Source of the DNA: Desulfuromonadales bacterium
GTDB lineage: Bacteria > Desulfobacterota > Desulfuromonadia > Desulfuromonadales > UBA2294
Length of the DNA: 7,372 nucleotides
Assembly (NCBI GenBank): GCA_030591795.1
Contig: JAUVAJ010000080.1
Location: 1 to 7,372 of the forward strand
Reading direction: 5' to 3'
The notes below the pieces were generated by a model, which worked only from the letters and a program-made list of their open reading frames with translations, made no database searches and was not told the DNA's origin. The position numbers were made by a program, and so were the translations under genes. Shown piece after piece: positions 7,236 to 7,372 of the stretch. Position 1 is the first letter of the stretch. Every line of letters begins with the position of its first letter.

Positions 7236-7372
7236 CGATTTCAGTAAATATTCGGTTCTGCTTATAGATGATGAACCGTCCTGGTTACGCGCCATGGATC
7301 TGGCGCTTGAGCGAACGCTCGGAACTGAAAACCAGACCTGCCTGGATAGTCGCAAAGCGATGCATATTTTGG
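7228..7372 (+). CDS. Response regulator, N-terminal receiver part, 3' end outside window
   Basis: The ATG at 7228 overlaps the last 8 bases of the preceding kinase gene (ATGCCTAA), the usual sign of translational coupling. A GGA at 7217-7219 lies 8 bases before it as a weak ribosome site. Forty-eight codons are visible. They start MPNDFSKYSVLLIDDEPSW, in which the hydrophobic strand followed by Asp14-Asp15-Glu16-Pro17 is the acidic pocket at the start of a receiver domain. An amphipathic helix follows (LRAMDLALERTL). The phospho-acceptor Asp and any output domain are beyond the edge. In deltaproteobacteria, receivers with a DDEPxWL start placed after such kinases are often NtrC-type sigma-54 activators; that is an expectation from family context, not visible here. 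It is the probable final phosphate acceptor of the operon. Confidence 0.8.
   Translation, partial: MPNDFSKYSVLLIDDEPSWLRAMDLALERTLGTENQTCLDSRKAMHIL

Noticed and set aside
6918..7355. 145-codon frame on the - strand opposite the kinase ATPase domain and the response regulator
   Set aside because: Shadow of two conserved genes whose catalytic motifs are read on the + strand; its own product is low in recognisable features.

Overview
The window reads entirely on the + strand. It holds the tail of a translation gene, a terminator, and then an uninterrupted signal-transduction operon that runs off the right edge. The organism is a Gram-negative bacterium: there is a lipobox-anchored periplasmic binding protein and a periplasmic Cache sensor. 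The multi-PAS kinases, a PAS domain carrying a cysteine cluster, and a kinase with an N-terminal receiver placed just before a free response regulator suggest the Desulfobacterota/Deltaproteobacteria, perhaps Desulfuromonadales (Geobacter/Pelobacter/Desulfuromonas-like). That placement rests on style of gene content, not on a search, and is tentative.

Layout: 1-437 is the C-terminal end of peptide chain release factor 3 (prfC). A strong intrinsic terminator (459-492) closes that transcription unit. The rest of the 242-base gap carries a weak promoter candidate and a good ribosome binding site. From 680 four genes follow with gaps of 24 and 25 bases and then an 8-base overlap: (i) a lipoprotein of the Leu/Ile/Val-binding (LivJ-like) family, 680-1840; (ii) a 1128-residue membrane histidine kinase with a periplasmic Cache-type sensor, HAMP, four PAS domains, HisKA and HATPase, 1865-5251; (iii) a soluble REC-PAS-PAS-HisKA-HATPase kinase starting at a GTG, 5277-7235; (iv) the start of a response regulator receiver domain, 7228 to the right edge.

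Working model (inference): the binding protein has no ABC permease or ATPase gene beside it in this window, so it may act as a periplasmic ligand-presenting subunit for the Cache kinase, as LuxP does for LuxQ or TorT for TorS. The Cache kinase could phosphorylate the receiver of the second kinase. That kinase has its own two PAS inputs, one with a four-cysteine cluster, and could in turn phosphorylate the final response regulator. This would give two kinases in series, integrating an extracellular solute with a cytoplasmic, possibly redox or metal, signal. No HPt domain is visible. The output gene is cut by the window edge, so the target process is unknown.
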